Of a DNA stretch of 64,000 bases, positions 1 to 9,261 are shown in pieces (the first letter of the stretch is position 1; each line of letters starts with the position of its first letter). The notes under the pieces were generated by a model that was not told the origin of the DNA, did not search any database, and saw only the letters and a program-made list of their open reading frames with translations. This DNA comes from Prevotella sp. GTDB taxonomy: Bacteria; Bacteroidota; Bacteroidia; Bacteroidales; Bacteroidaceae. A program made the translations under genes and the position numbers. The DNA lies in the NCBI GenBank assembly GCA_022775105.1, contig JALFIX010000018.1:1-64000 (forward strand), read 5' to 3'.

Positions 1-875
1 AGGTGATTGAGAAATGCCTCCCCTACAGCGGCAACTCCATACGCATCGGTATCAGCGGTGTGCCCGGAGCCGGTAAATCAACGTCAATAGACGAGTTCGG
101 CACTTACGTCCTCAACACCTACGGAGGCAAACTCGCCGTACTCGCCATCGACCCTTCGAGTGAACTCTCCAAGGGCAGTATCTTAGGTGACAAGACCCGT
201 ATGGAGAAACTGGCGCAGCATCCCAAGTCATTCATCCGCCCCAGTCCATCGGCTGGCAGTCTTGGCGGTGTGGCACGCAAGACCCGCGAGACCATCATCC
301 TGTGCGAGGCAGCCGGATTCGACAAGATATTTGTTGAAACCGTCGGTGTAGGACAGAGCGAAACCGCCTGTCACTCGATGGTTGACTTCTTCCTGCTCAT
401 CCAGCTTGCCGGAACAGGCGATGAACTTCAAGGCATCAAGCGCGGTATCATGGAGATATCCGACGGTATCTGCATCAACAAATGCGACGGCGAGAATGTC
501 GATAAATGCCACCTGGCAGCCACCAGTTTCCGCAATGCCCTCCACTTCTTCCCCCAGCCCGAAAGTGGTTGGACACCAAAGGTGTTGTGCTATAGTGGAT
601 TCTATGGCACTGGCATCAAGGAGATATGGGACATGGTGTATGAATATATTGATTTCGTGAAACAAAATGGATATTTCCAGTATCGCCGCAATGAGCAGAG
701 CAAGTATTGGATGTATGAGAGCATCAACGAGCATCTCCGCTCCAATTTCTATCGCAACGACACCATCCGCCAGATTCTAAAAAAAGCAGAGGCCACAGTC
801 CTCGCCGGAGAGAAGACCAGCTTCACCGCCGCCGCCGATCTCCTGAATATCTATTTCCAAGATCTAAGAAGGTAA
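1..875 (+). CDS. meaB: Methylmalonyl-CoA mutase-associated GTPase MeaB, 5' partial
   Basis: The gene is cut by the left window edge; the GTG at 3 is only the first possible start inside the window and not the real one. About 290 residues are visible, against roughly 330-370 for the family. A Walker A motif GVPGAGKST lies at residues 19-27 of the visible part, followed by an acidic switch segment (AIDPSS) and NKCD as the guanine-specificity motif, which fits the MeaB/ArgK branch of SIMIBI GTPases. Known role of the family: it protects and reloads the B12-dependent methylmalonyl-CoA mutase in propionate and succinate metabolism, in the cytoplasm. ispH follows after 6 bp, so the two are probably co-transcribed; that link is positional, not functional. 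Confidence 0.93.
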   Translation, partial: VIEKCLPYSGNSIRIGISGVPGAGKSTSIDEFGTYVLNTYGGKLAVLAIDPSSELSKGSILGDKTRMEKLAQHPKSFIRPSPSAGSLGGVARKTRETIILCEAAGFDKIFVETVGVGQSETACHSMVDFFLLIQLAGTGDELQGIKRGIMEISDGICINKCDGENVDKCHLAATSFRNALHFFPQPESGWTPKVLCYSGFYGTGIKEIWDMVYEYIDFVKQNGYFQYRRNEQSKYWMYESINEHLRSNFYRNDTIRQILKKAEATVLAGEKTSFTAAADLLNIYFQDLRR

Positions 876-881
876 TAAAAA

Positions 882-1730
882 ATGCAAATAGAAATAGACA
901 ACGGCAGTGGTTTCTGCTTCGGAGTAACCACTGCCATCCAAAAAGCCGAAGAAGAGCTTGCCTCAGTCAAGACTCTCTACTGCCTCGGCGACATCGTTCA
1001 TAACGGAATGGAATGTGAGCGCCTCAAGCGCCTCGGGCTCATTACCATCAATCATGATGAAATGAGAAATCTACATGGCGTGAAAGTGCTGCTCAGGGCT
1101 CATGGCGAACCGCCATCCACCTACGAGATGGCACGCCAGAACAACATCGAGATTATCGATGCCACATGCCCCGTTGTACTGCAACTGCAACGCCGCATCA
1201 AAAAGCAATATGACACATGCCCCGATGCGCAGATTGTCATATTCGGCAAACCGGGACATGCCGAAGTCCTTGGACTGGTGGGACAGACCGAAAGCAAGGC
1301 TATTGTGATAGCTAATGTTGAGGAAGTGAAAAGGCTCGACTTCTCGCGCGACATATACCTTTACTCTCAGACTACAAAGTCACTCGACGAGTTCCACCGC
1401 ATCATTGAGTATATCCAGGAACACATATCACCCCAAGCCACATTCCAGAGCTTCGACACCATCTGCCGACAGGTGGCAAACCGTATGCCCAACATCTCGT
1501 CGTTCGCCACACGCCACGACCTCGTACTGTTCGTGTGCGGACGCAAGAGCAGCAACGGCAAGGTGCTCTTCAACGAATGTAAGAGTGTAAATCCAAACAG
1601 TCACCTCATTGAGGGACCGGAGGAAATCAAGAAAGAATGGCTTGAGGGCGTGAACACCGTCGGCATCTGCGGCGCCACCAGCACACCCAAGTGGCTGATG
1701 GAGCAATGCCGCGATGCGATTACTTCTTAA
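882..1730 (+). CDS. ispH: 4-hydroxy-3-methylbut-2-enyl diphosphate reductase IspH
   Basis: This is the last enzyme of the MEP isoprenoid pathway, reducing HMBPP to IPP and DMAPP with a [4Fe-4S] cluster in the cytoplasm. The 282 residues are slightly short for the family (about 290-320). The three cluster cysteines are visible at C12 (GFCFGV), C96 (DATCPVV) and C195 (DTICRQ), and the C-terminal GATSTPKWL motif is present. dxs, the first enzyme of the same pathway, lies at 59-61 kb in this window. The 3' end overlaps the 3' end of the convergent DUF1846 gene by 11 bp, so there is no room for a separate terminator between them. Confidence 0.95.
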   Translation: MQIEIDNGSGFCFGVTTAIQKAEEELASVKTLYCLGDIVHNGMECERLKRLGLITINHDEMRNLHGVKVLLRAHGEPPSTYEMARQNNIEIIDATCPVVLQLQRRIKKQYDTCPDAQIVIFGKPGHAEVLGLVGQTESKAIVIANVEEVKRLDFSRDIYLYSQTTKSLDEFHRIIEYIQEHISPQATFQSFDTICRQVANRMPNISSFATRHDLVLFVCGRKSSNGKVLFNECKSVNPNSHLIEGPEEIKKEWLEGVNTVGICGATSTPKWLMEQCRDAITS

Positions 1731-3195
1731 GCACCGGCTCACAAGTGACATTCACACCGAGTTTCTTGAATATCTTGCGGTCAACCTCCGAGAGCATTAC
1801 GGTGCAATGCACCTGGCATCCGCGCAGCTTCGGCAACTGCTCCAAAGCCAAGCGGCAACGCTCGTCAACATTTGACAATACCGACAGTGCCACCAGCACC
1901 TCGTCGGTATGCAGGCGGGGGTTGTGACCGCCGAGATAGTTCACCTTAGTATATTGTATAGGCTCTATCATCGACTGCGGTATGAGCTTCGTGTCATGGT
2001 CAATGCCGGCAAGATACTTTGTTACATTCAACAGCAAGGCGGCACTGCATCCCAACAGAATACTCGAATGGGCTGTGATGATTGTGCCGTCTTCCAGTTC
2101 TATTGCCGACGATGTATGCCCTGTCCTCCTCAGACACTCCTTGGCTGCCACTGTAGTGCGACGGAAATCGGTGTTTATCTTCGCCTGATTGAACAATATC
2201 TGTATCTTACTGATTTCCGACTCATTGCAGGCACCACTTGCCAACTTATTGGTGGCATCGTAGTAGCGGCGCACGATTTCGTTCTTAGAGGCCTCGCAAC
2301 ACACTTCGTCATCGGAGATACAGAATCCCACCATATTCACTCCCATGTCCGTGGGCGACTTGTATGGGTTATTTCCGTAAATACCCTCAAAGAGAGCGTT
2401 AAGCACAGGATAAATTTCAATGTCGCGATTGTAGTTGATGGCTATCTTGTTGTATGCCTCCAGATGGAAGGGGTCGATCATGTTAACGTCATTGAGGTCG
2501 GCAGTCGCTGCCTCGTATGCGATGTTCACCGGATGTTTCAGCGGAAGGTTCCATACGGGGAAGGTCTCAAACTTGGCATATCCTGCCCTCACGCCACGCT
2601 TGTTCTCATTATACAACTGACTAAGACAAACTGCCATCTTGCCGCTTCCTGGACCGGGAGCAGTCACAATCACCAACGGGCGTTCGGTCTTCACATAATC
2701 ATTCTTGCCGAATCCCTCGTCCGAGGCTATCAGCGACACATTGTGAGGATAGCCCTCAATGAGATAGTGGCAATAGGTCTTTATGCCGTCGCGCTCCAGG
2801 CGCTGGCGGAAAGCAGCTGCCGCAGGCTGACCGTTATAGTGGGTGATAACCACTGAACCCACCATAAATCCCCTGTTCTGGAATTCACTGCGCAGGCGCA
2901 GCACATCCTCGTCGTAGGTGATTCCCAAGTCAGCGCGTTGCTTGTTCTTTTCGATGTCGGCGGCACTGATAACTATCACTATCTCAATACTGTCGCTAAT
3001 CTTCTGGAACATCCTCAACTTACTGTCGGGTTGGAATCCCGGCAGCACCCTGCTTGCATGATGGTCGTCAAACAACTTGCCTCCCAATTCGAGGTATAGC
3101 TTACCGTCAAACTGGGATATTCTCTCCTTGATATGCTCAGACTGGATAGTCTGATATTTCTCGTTGTCAAATCCTATTTTCATCTTAGTATTCAT
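1720..3195 (-). CDS. DUF1846 (UPF0371) family protein
   Basis: The 491-residue protein matches the DUF1846 family in length and in hallmark segments such as the N-terminal MKIGFDNEKY, the middle VTAPGPGSGKM loop and the C-terminal NYLGGHNPRLHTDE. A P-loop-like GPGSGK stretch suggests nucleotide or phosphate binding, but the catalytic role of the family is not settled. Two in-frame starts are possible, at 3195 and 3183; the second gives the usual MKIGFDN beginning. A well-formed promoter lies just upstream at 3206-3237, so the gene is probably transcribed alone. It is convergent with ispH and overlaps it by 11 bp. Confidence 0.85.
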   Translation of the reverse strand: MNTKMKIGFDNEKYQTIQSEHIKERISQFDGKLYLELGGKLFDDHHASRVLPGFQPDSKLRMFQKISDSIEIVIVISAADIEKNKQRADLGITYDEDVLRLRSEFQNRGFMVGSVVITHYNGQPAAAAFRQRLERDGIKTYCHYLIEGYPHNVSLIASDEGFGKNDYVKTERPLVIVTAPGPGSGKMAVCLSQLYNENKRGVRAGYAKFETFPVWNLPLKHPVNIAYEAATADLNDVNMIDPFHLEAYNKIAINYNRDIEIYPVLNALFEGIYGNNPYKSPTDMGVNMVGFCISDDEVCCEASKNEIVRRYYDATNKLASGACNESEISKIQILFNQAKINTDFRRTTVAAKECLRRTGHTSSAIELEDGTIITAHSSILLGCSAALLLNVTKYLAGIDHDTKLIPQSMIEPIQYTKVNYLGGHNPRLHTDEVLVALSVLSNVDERCRLALEQLPKLRGCQVHCTVMLSEVDRKIFKKLGVNVTCEPVLKK

Positions 3196-3205
3196 TTTTA
3201 AGGTG

Positions 3206-3237
3206 CAAAGTTACAAATTAATTCTAACACCACCAAA
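3206..3237 (-). promoter_or_regulatory. Promoter of the DUF1846 gene
   Basis: On the minus strand the sequence reads TTTG, 20 bp, TAACTTTG, the Bacteroidota primary-sigma pattern. The -7 box ends 11 bp upstream of the first ATG (3195), implying a very short leader. Confidence 0.7.
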
Positions 3238-3324
3238 TATTATTCGGTTTTTCTTTCTTCCCGACCATCATCACCCTTAGCGTTGACATCAACAGATATC
3301 TACATTCCACCAAGGTGAGCGTAT

Positions 3325-3492
3325 ATGATCCGATACAAGACTACCTGTATGGTCTTCAAGATAAAGGGCATGGCGGGTTCGTCATTAGGAGTAAACGGTC
3401 TCAACAAGTTCGGGCAATTCCTTGCAAACCTCGACGGAATAGTGAGGAAACGAACAAAAATAGGCACCGTTTATCTCGTGAAACCTATATAA
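3325..3492 (+). other. Possible 55-residue small ORF, unassigned
   Basis: Between the DUF1846 promoter and the tRNA-Val terminator there is an ATG frame of 55 codons, beginning MIRYKTTCMVFK and ending TVYLVKPI. It has an alternating hydrophobic/basic pattern that looks more protein-like than the overlapping GTG frame at 3315. AAGGTG lies about 8 bp upstream of the ATG. An in-frame TGA lies two codons upstream, so it could equally be the tail of a decayed gene. I do not recognise it and no promoter is evident. Confidence 0.25.
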
Positions 3493-3501
3493 ACTAAACA
3501 A

Positions 3502-3531
3502 AAGACCTTGGTTCTTATGAACCAAGGTCTT
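3502..3531 (-). terminator. Terminator of tRNA-Val
   Basis: A perfect 13-bp stem (AAGACCTTGGTTC and its complement) with a 4-nt loop lies immediately 3' of the tRNA on the minus strand and is followed by a T-rich stretch. Confidence 0.85.
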
Positions 3532-3538
3532 CTCTTTG

Positions 3539-3613
3539 TGGGCGCTGAGGGATTCGAACCCCCGACCCTCTGCTTGTAAGGCAGACGCTCTGAACAAACT
3601 GAGCTAAGCGCCC
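3539..3613 (-). tRNA. tRNA-Val (UAC)
   Basis: The minus strand folds as a 75-nt cloverleaf. The acceptor stem GGGCGCT pairs with AGCGCCC, with discriminator A. The T loop is GGTTCGAATCC and the anticodon loop is CTTACAA, giving anticodon UAC. No CCA is encoded. It has its own promoter at 3633-3664 and the terminator at 3502-3531, so it is a single-gene unit. Confidence 0.93.
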
Positions 3614-3632
3614 TATCGCTTGGTTGCGGGTG

Positions 3633-3664
3633 CAAAGGTACAACAAATTTTTGAACCCACCAAA
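3633..3664 (-). promoter_or_regulatory. Promoter of tRNA-Val
   Basis: On the minus strand: TTTG, 20 bp, TACCTTTG, placed 20 bp upstream of the mature tRNA 5' end. Box sequences match those in front of tRNA-Pro. Confidence 0.75.
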
Positions 3665-3697
3665 TATTCAAGCGATTTTTAATGGATTTTAACCAAA

Positions 3698-5065
3698 TTA
3701 CTTGATTATCTGCTCGAGATTGCTGATATTCTTGCGGATTTCGGCATCTGAGAGCGAATAATTCTGAAGGTCACCACTGATATAGCGGTCGTATGACGGC
3801 ATGTCAATCAAACCGTGTCCCGACAGACTGAAGAGGATGGTCTTCTGCTCGCCGCTCTCCTTGCAACGCTTTGCCTCGCGGATGGTTGCGGCAATGGCAT
3901 GACAGCTCTCGGGAGCGGGGATGATTCCTTCTGTGCGCGAGAAGAGAATACCAGCCTCGAAGGTTTCGAGTTGGGGAATGTCAACTCCATGCATCATCTT
4001 GTCGCGGATGAGCTGACTGACTATACTGCCCGCTCCGTGATAACGCAAACCGCCGGCATGGATGTTGGCGGGCTTGAAGTCATGACCGAGGGTGTACATC
4101 GGAATAAGAGGTGTATATCCAGCCTCATCTCCGAAGTCATACTGGAACACACCGCGTGTGAGTTTCGGACAACTTGCCGGTTCAGCTGCAATGAACTCAG
4201 TTGTCTTGCCGTCGAGGATGTTATGGCGCATGAAGGGGAAGGCAAGTCCACCGAAGTTGCTGCCTCCACCAAAGCAGGCAATCACCATGTCGGGATATTC
4301 GCCAGCCATCTCCATCTGCTTCTCAGCCTCCAGTCCGATGACTGTCTGATGCAGGGTCACGTGGCTAAGCACCGAGCCTAATGTATATTTGCAATGAGGT
4401 GTGGTTGTTGCCAACTCCACAGCCTCAGAGATTGCGGTGCCGAGCGAACCGGGATGCGTTGGGTCAACAGTCAGGATGTTCTTTCCTGCACGTGTTGACA
4501 TTGAGGGCGAACCGGTGACTGCCGCTCCGAAGGTGCGCATGATTGACGAGCGATATGGCTTTTGCTCCATGGTGATCTTCACCTGATATACGGCTGCGTC
4601 GAGACCGAACACCTTGGCTGCGTATGAAAGGGCAGCTCCCCACTGTCCGGCACCGGTCTCGGTGGTGACATTGGTGGTACCCTCCTGCTTGCAGTAGTAG
4701 CACTGCGGCAGGGCAGAGTTTATCTTGTGACTTCCCAACGGATTCACGCTCTCATTCTTGAAATAGATGTGGGCGGGAGTGTCGAGTGCCTCCTCAAGGG
4801 CGTATGCACGCACAAGAGGGGTGCTGCGATAGAACTTATACTTCTCTCTCACTTCCTCTGGGATATCTATCCAGGCGTGCTCCATGTCGAGTTCCTGCTT
4901 TGCACACTCGGCAGCGAACACATGACTGAGGTCTTCGGCAGTCAGGGGTTCGTGGGTTGCCGGATTAAGAGGTGGCAATGGTTTGTTGACCATGTCGGCC
5001 TGTATGTTATACCACTGCTCTGGAATCTGGTTTTCGTCCAGAATGAATTTCTTTTGTCTTGACAT
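3698..5065 (-). CDS. trpB: Tryptophan synthase beta chain, TrpB2 type
   Basis: The 455-residue PLP enzyme belongs to the longer TrpB2-like branch. The PLP lysine is K114 in GSHKINSA, followed by TETGAGQWG and a glycine-rich phosphate-binding loop (FGGGSNFGG). The N-terminal extension, with EQWYNIQAD and the STPLVRA substrate segment, is typical of TrpB2 rather than canonical TrpB (about 395 residues). Known activity: indole plus serine to tryptophan, often without a TrpA partner. It stands alone, with no trpA or other trp genes nearby, which suggests indole salvage rather than the main biosynthetic operon. It diverges from pepT, and the gap carries a palindromic element. Confidence 0.9.
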   Translation of the reverse strand: MSRQKKFILDENQIPEQWYNIQADMVNKPLPPLNPATHEPLTAEDLSHVFAAECAKQELDMEHAWIDIPEEVREKYKFYRSTPLVRAYALEEALDTPAHIYFKNESVNPLGSHKINSALPQCYYCKQEGTTNVTTETGAGQWGAALSYAAKVFGLDAAVYQVKITMEQKPYRSSIMRTFGAAVTGSPSMSTRAGKNILTVDPTHPGSLGTAISEAVELATTTPHCKYTLGSVLSHVTLHQTVIGLEAEKQMEMAGEYPDMVIACFGGGSNFGGLAFPFMRHNILDGKTTEFIAAEPASCPKLTRGVFQYDFGDEAGYTPLIPMYTLGHDFKPANIHAGGLRYHGAGSIVSQLIRDKMMHGVDIPQLETFEAGILFSRTEGIIPAPESCHAIAATIREAKRCKESGEQKTILFSLSGHGLIDMPSYDRYISGDLQNYSLSDAEIRKNISNLEQIIK

Positions 5066-5097
5066 ATATATTATTATTTAACTTAAGTTCGCATTAG

Positions 5098-5275
5098 CTC
5101 AACTTTTTGGAGTTCAAGGAGTTCAAGGAGTTTAAAGGAGTTAAAGACAATAGTCTTTTCGTCCATTTGGGAATTTTTCAGGGAATAAACATACGTCTTT
5201 TTTTCGCTTCGCTCAAGGAAACTTCTCCCTTAACACCCTTAACTCCTTTAACTTCCCCTACTTGCGAAAGTTGAG
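5098..5275. repeat. Palindromic element between trpB2 and pepT
   Basis: The 327-bp gap holds an imperfect inverted repeat. CTCAACTTT (5098-5106) pairs with AAAGTTGAG (5267-5275), and AAAGGAGTTAA (5134-5144) with TTAACTCCTTT (5239-5249). AGGAGTT is reiterated in the left arm. No coding frame is convincing; it resembles a small non-autonomous repeat. Its effect, if any, on the divergent genes is unknown. Confidence 0.5.
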
Positions 5276-5346
5276 TTATTTAATTATCCAAAACGGCTGC
5301 AAATATACAACTTTTTCGGCTTAAAACAAAATAAATAGCAAATTAT

Positions 5347-5377
5347 TTTGTTATGTCTATAAAATTCCGTAACTTTG
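5347..5377 (+). promoter_or_regulatory. Promoter of pepT
   Basis: TTTG, 19 bp, TAACTTTG. The -7 box overlaps the alternative TTG start at 5375, so translation must begin downstream, at ATG 5393. Confidence 0.75.
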
Positions 5378-5392
5378 TGGCGAAAATTATCA

Positions 5393-6625
5393 ATGAATAT
5401 GGATATAACCGAAAGATTTTTAAACTACACTAAGTTTGACACTCAGTCGGCTGAGGACAGTACAACCGTCCCAAGTACCGACAAACAGCTCGTTTTTGCC
5501 GAGTATCTTAAAAAGGAACTCGTGCGCGAAGGATTCGACGACGTGAAACTCGACGACAAGGGATACCTGTATGCAACCCTGAAATCCAACATGGGCAAAC
5601 AGAAGGTGCCCACCATCGGATTCATCAGTCACTATGACACCAGTCCCGACTGTTCGGGTGCCAACATCCAGGCGCACATAGTAAATAACTACGACGGCAG
5701 TGACATACTGCTCTCCGAGGGGATTGTATCATCGCCGAAGAAGTTCCCTGAACTGCTCAACCACATAGGCGAGGACCTTATCGTGACTGACGGCCATACC
5801 CTCTTGGGTGCTGACGACAAGGCGGGCATTGCCGAGATTATACAGGCGATGTGCTATCTGCGCGACCACAAGGAAATCAAGCATGGTGATATTCGTGTGG
5901 GATTCAATCCCGACGAGGAGATTGGCATGGGTGCCCACCACTTCGACGTGGAGCGTTTCGGATGTGAATGGGCATATACCATGGACGGTGGTGACGTGGG
6001 CGAACTGGAATATGAGAACTTCAACGCCGCAAGTGCCAAGATTACAATCCACGGTGTGAGCGTGCATCCGGGATATGCCAAGGGCAAGATGATTAACGCC
6101 AACCGCCTTGCAGTGGAATTAGCTTCCATGTTGCCTGCCGACGAGACTCCCGAAACAACCGAAGGCTACGAAGGATTCTTCCATCTGCTCGGCATGAACA
6201 CAAATACCGAGAAGGCACAGCTGACATACATCATCCGCGACCACGACCGCGACAAGTTTGAGGCCCGCAAGCGACTGATGGCGGAATGTGCAAGGAAGAT
6301 GAACGAGAAATACGGTGAGGGTACTGTGGATTGCGAGATCAAGGACCAGTACTACAACATGAAGGAGATGATTGAGCCTAACATGCACGTCATCGACATC
6401 GTGCTGAAGGCTATGCAGGAATGTGGTGTACGTCCGAAGGTGCAGCCCATACGTGGCGGTACCGACGGAGCGCAACTGAGCTTCAAGGGTCTCCCCTGCC
6501 CCAACATCTTCGCCGGAGGTGTCAACTTCCACGGACCTTACGAATTCGTAAGCATCCAGTCGATGCAGAAGGCAATGAACGTAATCATCAAAATCTGCGA
6601 GATTACAGCGGAATATAACGATTAG
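5393..6625 (+). CDS. pepT: Peptidase T (tripeptide aminopeptidase)
   Basis: A cytoplasmic dizinc M20 peptidase that removes the N-terminal residue of tripeptides. Metal-site motifs appear in family order: [25 protein letters not shown] and the C-terminal FHGPYEFV. The length of 410 residues from ATG 5393 is normal. I chose 5393 over the TTG at 5375 because the promoter -7 box covers the latter. It is a single-gene unit, with a promoter at 5347-5377 and a terminator hairpin starting directly after the stop codon. Saccharolytic and proteolytic gut or rumen Bacteroidota commonly carry it for peptide use. Confidence 0.94.
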   Translation: MNMDITERFLNYTKFDTQSAEDSTTVPSTDKQLVFAEYLKKELVREGFDDVKLDDKGYLYATLKSNMGKQKVPTIGFISHYDTSPDCSGANIQAHIVNNYDGSDILLSEGIVSSPKKFPELLNHIGEDLIVTDGHTLLGADDKAGIAEIIQAMCYLRDHKEIKHGDIRVGFNPDEEIGMGAHHFDVERFGCEWAYTMDGGDVGELEYENFNAASAKITIHGVSVHPGYAKGKMINANRLAVELASMLPADETPETTEGYEGFFHLLGMNTNTEKAQLTYIIRDHDRDKFEARKRLMAECARKMNEKYGEGTVDCEIKDQYYNMKEMIEPNMHVIDIVLKAMQECGVRPKVQPIRGGTDGAQLSFKGLPCPNIFAGGVNFHGPYEFVSIQSMQKAMNVIIKICEITAEYND

Positions 6626-6626
6626 A

Positions 6627-6669
6627 AAATGAAGAGTGAAGAATATTCTTCATTCTTCACTCTTCATTT
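6627..6669. terminator. Bidirectional terminator between pepT and the outer-membrane protein gene
   Basis: A perfect 16-bp stem (arms 6627-6642 and 6654-6669) with an 11-nt loop, with A/T-rich ends on both sides. The right arm overlaps the stop codon of the minus-strand gene. The arm sequence (TCTTCACTCTTCA) also occurs near 13730. Confidence 0.8.
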
Positions 6670-7336
6670 AATGACTGTTTTCAAAGTCCTCTATCGTGGC
6701 TTTCAGAGCGTCTATCTCCATTTGATACATTTCCTGAATGCCCTGGACATCGGGTTCCTTCTTCCATTTCGACCTGCCGATATTCAGCGTCAGTCCCAAC
6801 TCTATATTCAGCGAGTGGTCGTGCTTGGTCTTGAGTGCGGCGGCATCGGTTATGTTGCCATAATGCTCACTGCCACGGTAGTTGATGTCGAGGTTAAGGT
6901 CAAGACGCTTTGACAGGCGGAACTTGTTTACCACTCCCGCTGATACCCCTAATAAAGACGGTGAACCGAGTGACACACCTCCACCTAAGTAGGGTATGAA
7001 GTTATACACCCTCTTCTCATTGTATCCGCAAAGGATAGTGCTGAGATTAAACATCACCTGCTCCTCAACGGCCTTCGCCTTGAAAACATTGAACTTGGTT
7101 CTCACGCCAATACTCGGTGAAAACCACTTGCCAAGTGAGAATGACATTCCTACCTTGTCAAACTTCGGCATCGTGGCACCCGCCTCCATAAACCAGTTGG
7201 TCCAGAAGCCGTTGGTCACCACCGTATATTTCTTACCCGACAATTCCGATATTCCGCCGTCTATCGCCATTTCGTCCTGGGCATAGGCACCGGCAGTCAT
7301 CGCTGCCATTGCCAATATAACAAATAACTTTTTCAT
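6668..7336 (-). CDS. Small outer-membrane beta-barrel protein
   Basis: The 222-residue protein has a clear signal peptide (MKKLFVILAMAAMTAGAYAQ, cleavage after AYA). About 150 residues of alternating aromatic and polar strands with glycine turns follow, as in 8-stranded OMP barrels. The last 40 residues (KKEPDVQGIQEMYQMEIDAL...) are charged and probably form a short helix or coiled coil, in the place where OmpA-like proteins carry a peptidoglycan-binding domain, which is absent here. It is the last gene of the guaB-mutL block, 15 bp after mutL, and ends at the bidirectional terminator. The specific function is unknown. Confidence 0.7.
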   Translation of the reverse strand: MKKLFVILAMAAMTAGAYAQDEMAIDGGISELSGKKYTVVTNGFWTNWFMEAGATMPKFDKVGMSFSLGKWFSPSIGVRTKFNVFKAKAVEEQVMFNLSTILCGYNEKRVYNFIPYLGGGVSLGSPSLLGVSAGVVNKFRLSKRLDLNLDINYRGSEHYGNITDAAALKTKHDHSLNIELGLTLNIGRSKWKKEPDVQGIQEMYQMEIDALKATIEDFENSH

Positions 7337-7351
7337 CTTAATTCTTAATTC

Positions 7352-9250
7352 TTAATTTAACAGCTGCTCTATGTCCCTCTGCGGCAATATACATAGAATA
7401 GCCTTGCCGTCGGGAGTGTAGTTGACATTGGAACAGGAGAACAGGTCGTTCACCAATGTTTCCATTTCCTGATTGCCCAACACCTCACCGTATGTCACTG
7501 CCGACTTGCGCGCCATACTCAGGGCAAGGGTGCCGTGTATGTCAGCTGCCGAGGTGCTGCCTTTCTCTATTGCGTCAGCCACTATCTCGTGGAGCAACGA
7601 AACACAGTCTATTTCCTCCAGTCCTGCCGGCACACCGTTCACCGAGAAACTGTTTCCGCCAAGGTCGGAGAGGTCGAAGCCCACCTTTTTGAGGAAAGGC
7701 AACAGTTTTACCACCATCACCGATGTTGACGGGGCAAACTCCACTACTTCAGGGAAGAGCACCTTCTGCGTGCGAGATGTTTCCTGTTCCATCTGCTGCA
7801 TGAAACGTTCATACCTTATGCGTATGTCGGCACGGGTCTGGTCAACAATCATCAAACCGCTTTTCACGGCGGTCATCACATACTTTCCCTTATACTGATA
7901 GTGACTGGGAGAACGCTCTTCGGGCGAGAACCCTAATTTAGACTGCACCACCTCATCGCCGGAAACTTTGGAACCGTCTTCCAGTCCAAACAAATCTCCC
8001 CGGGACTCAAACATATCACCACGAGACTCAAACAGTTCTCCCTCAGGCATCTGCTGGTAATCGTCTTTTATAGCACCGTCATGAAGTCCCTTATACAGCT
8101 CCTCCCATTTGTCAACCACCTTGTCCTTTCGCGGTGCAGTAGATTCAAACGGGTTATACGACACGTTGTATTGCGGTTGCGGTGGAGCCACGTTAGTCTC
8201 AGGGTCAAACAACGGTATGTCAGGCTGTCCTTCCGTATCGAAGTCGATGGATGGTATTTCGCAGAACTTACCAATGCTGTCGTTGACTGCGGCAGTGAGA
8301 ATCTGCCATATAGCCTGCTCGTTCTCGAACTTTATCTCGGTCTTGGTGGGATGGATATTAACGTCAATATCTCCTGCAGGCACGGTGAAATATATGAAAT
8401 AAGGCACCTGCGTTCCCACGGCAATCATCCGCTCGTAGGCGTTCATCACCGCCTTATGGAAATACGGGTGCTTCATATATCTTCCGTTGACAAAGAAATA
8501 CTGCTGCGCCCCCTTCTTCTTAGCCGACTCCGGCTTACCCACAAATCCCTTGATGCTGCACATGGTGGTTTCCACCTCCACAGGCAACAGGTCGTGGTTA
8601 AGACGCTTGCCGAAAACATCCACTATTCGCTGGCGCAGAGTGCCGGCCCTTAGCGACATCATCTCCTGACCATTACTGTGCATGGTGAACGCAATCTCGG
8701 GATACACCAATGCTATACGCTCAAAGGCTGTCATTATGTTGTTCAGCTCTGTGGAGTTGCTTTTAAGAAACTTGCGTCTTGCAGGAACGTTGAAGAACAG
8801 GTTCTCCACCTTGAAGTTGCTGCCTACGGGACAAGCCGTAGGTTCCTGACCGGTTACCTTTGAGCCAGACAGAGTTATTACAGTGCCCAAGTCGCGGTCT
8901 GCCATACGCGTGCGCAGTTCCACCTGTGCCACGGCAGCAATCGAAGCGAGTGCCTCGCCACGGAATCCCATGGTATGCAGTGCGAACAGGTCACCTGCCT
9001 GCCTTATCTTCGACGTGGCATGACGTTCAAACGACAGTCGGGCATCAGTTTCAGACATACCCTTGCCATCGTCGATAACCTGTATCATGGTTCTTCCGGC
9101 GTCCACCACCAGGACATTAATTGTCTTGGCTCCTGCATCCACCGCATTCTCCACGAGTTCCTTGATTACCGATGCCGGGCGTTGTATCACCTCTCCCGCA
9201 GCTATCTGGTTAGCCACCGAATCCGGTAGCAACTGAATTATGTCGCTCAT
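7352..9250 (-). CDS. mutL: DNA mismatch repair protein MutL
   Basis: A GHKL ATPase that links MutS mismatch recognition to downstream repair. The N-terminal motifs are complete: PDSVANQIAAGEV, ELVENAVDAGA, DDGKGM, FRGEAL and a later PTKTEIKFEN segment. The C-terminal dimerisation domain is present and ends near ILPQRDIEQLL. Length is 632 residues from ATG 9250. The frame extends to 9271, but MSDIIQLLP at 9250 is the family-typical start. I do not see the DQHAxxER endonuclease motif; the corresponding stretch reads IVDQTRADIRIRYERF, so nicking activity is doubtful. It sits between the OstA-like and barrel-protein genes on the same strand. Confidence 0.93.
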   Translation of the reverse strand: MSDIIQLLPDSVANQIAAGEVIQRPASVIKELVENAVDAGAKTINVLVVDAGRTMIQVIDDGKGMSETDARLSFERHATSKIRQAGDLFALHTMGFRGEALASIAAVAQVELRTRMADRDLGTVITLSGSKVTGQEPTACPVGSNFKVENLFFNVPARRKFLKSNSTELNNIMTAFERIALVYPEIAFTMHSNGQEMMSLRAGTLRQRIVDVFGKRLNHDLLPVEVETTMCSIKGFVGKPESAKKKGAQQYFFVNGRYMKHPYFHKAVMNAYERMIAVGTQVPYFIYFTVPAGDIDVNIHPTKTEIKFENEQAIWQILTAAVNDSIGKFCEIPSIDFDTEGQPDIPLFDPETNVAPPQPQYNVSYNPFESTAPRKDKVVDKWEELYKGLHDGAIKDDYQQMPEGELFESRGDMFESRGDLFGLEDGSKVSGDEVVQSKLGFSPEERSPSHYQYKGKYVMTAVKSGLMIVDQTRADIRIRYERFMQQMEQETSRTQKVLFPEVVEFAPSTSVMVVKLLPFLKKVGFDLSDLGGNSFSVNGVPAGLEEIDCVSLLHEIVADAIEKGSTSAADIHGTLALSMARKSAVTYGEVLGNQEMETLVNDLFSCSNVNYTPDGKAILCILPQRDIEQLLN

Positions 9251-9261
9251 ATTATTTAATA

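Noticed and set aside
1909-2856. A 315-codon plus-strand frame opposite the DUF1846 gene
   Set aside because: It is a shadow of the real minus-strand gene, with no family resemblance and a composition typical of antisense frames.
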